Source of the DNA: Flammula alnicola
Taxonomy: Eukaryota > Basidiomycota > Agaricomycetes > Agaricales > Strophariaceae
Length of the DNA stretch: 64,000 bases
Direction of reading: 5' to 3'
Assembly (NCBI GenBank): GCA_015499995.1
Contig: JADNRV010000257.1
Span: forward strand, 1-64,000
Positions 63,546 to 64,000 of this stretch are shown piece by piece. The notes under the pieces were generated by a model. That model saw only the letters and a list, made by a program, of their open reading frames with translations. It had not been told where the DNA came from and ran no database searches. A program made the translations under genes and the position numbers. Within the stretch, counting starts at the first letter, position 1. Each line of letters begins with the position of its first letter.

Positions 63546-63785
63546 TGGAGCCCACCGCGAGGGGGGGTTTCTAAGATATTTGATACAAGGTTGCGGTAAA
63601 AGAGGCGTCGATTATTCGTACAGAAAGTCGTGCTTCAACCTGTATAGGATTTGAATCGTTCAAACGGTGAAAACCATACAAAATTGAGGGCTCAAGTAAT
63701 CCTAATAAGGGGAACAAGAGCGCCAATAAACCAGCGTCAGCAGTTGCTTCTCATCAAAAGCACCAGCAGCACGCACCACTTATAA

Positions 63786-64000
63786 TTCTATAAGGGCAGG
63801 ACAGAACCCCTACCTTTACCGTTACCAAAGAAAAGAGAACCTTTCTCGAAAGAGAAAACCCGCTCGGACTATAGCCAGAAAGTCAGATCTTCAAATAATA
63901 TTCAAAGCGCACCTCGCAGGATATTATCCAGGACGGCTTCTGTACCTACCCAAAGAGCGACCTCCCCACCAGAAGAGGAAGAGGAAGATATTACCCAAGA
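63786..64000 (+). CDS. Partial open frame at window end, possible Gag start
   Basis: Open from 63786 without ATG: a basic segment (PKKREPFSKEKTRSDYSQK), then Ser/Arg sequence and an acidic block SPPEEEEEDITQ at the edge. Position 240 bp after the candidate primer site suits Gag, but the frame is short and start-less. Confidence 0.25.

Overview
The window reads as a repeat-rich accessory region of a mushroom-forming basidiomycete (Agaricomycete). Coding sequence is split by many short (about 45-70 nt) GT..AG introns. The recognisable proteins are typical of Agaricomycete mobile DNA: KDZ transposases with cysteine clusters, Plavaka (CACTA-like) transposases, DIRS/Ngaro-type tyrosine-recombinase retrotransposons and expanded proteins of unknown function. 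No rRNA, tRNA gene, CRISPR array or clear housekeeping gene was found. The only clear host sequence is a mutated fragment of a ribosomal protein gene carried inside a transposon.

Layout. 0-7.3 kb: two related minus-strand genes with KDZ-associated CxC5/CxC6-type clusters (one runs off the left edge, one looks intact), with an unknown plus-strand gene between them. 8-9.6 kb: a small coiled-coil gene and a MITE-like element. 10-14.9 kb: a minus-strand Ngaro-type element (Gag, zinc knuckles, RT/RNase H, tyrosine recombinase). 15-19.4 kb: gene-poor DNA. 20-24.4 kb: a second Ngaro-type element (plus), joined tail-to-tail to a minus-strand Gag of the same family. 24.9-27.1 kb: an unknown gene whose start codon lies 10 bp from a Plavaka terminus, then the C-terminal part of a Plavaka transposase. 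27.7-42.6 kb: a probable large KDZ transposon with GTTTAATC-rich ends, carrying a multi-exon KDZ transposase, two minus-strand genes of unknown function and an AT-hook gene. 44-46.3 kb: a degenerate tandem array. 47.3-51.2 kb: a 3.8-kb non-autonomous TIR element with a captured RPL10A fragment, a minisatellite and a run of near-perfect palindromes. 52-58.5 kb: a TPR remnant and a second Plavaka transposase gene split by a very young 1.74-kb LTR retroelement. 58.5-64 kb: GCACGCC-rich repeats, another Plavaka-type terminus and probably the 5' part of an LTR retrotransposon.

How the parts relate. Several elements share the terminus CATCAGGAAAA, including one lying 207 bp beyond a Plavaka stop codon. 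Two non-autonomous members have clean 2-bp target duplications. One sits inside the KDZ transposase coding sequence, and removing it restores the reading frame. The order of insertions can therefore be partly read: KDZ element first, then the CATCAGG element within it; Plavaka gene first, then the LTR element within it.
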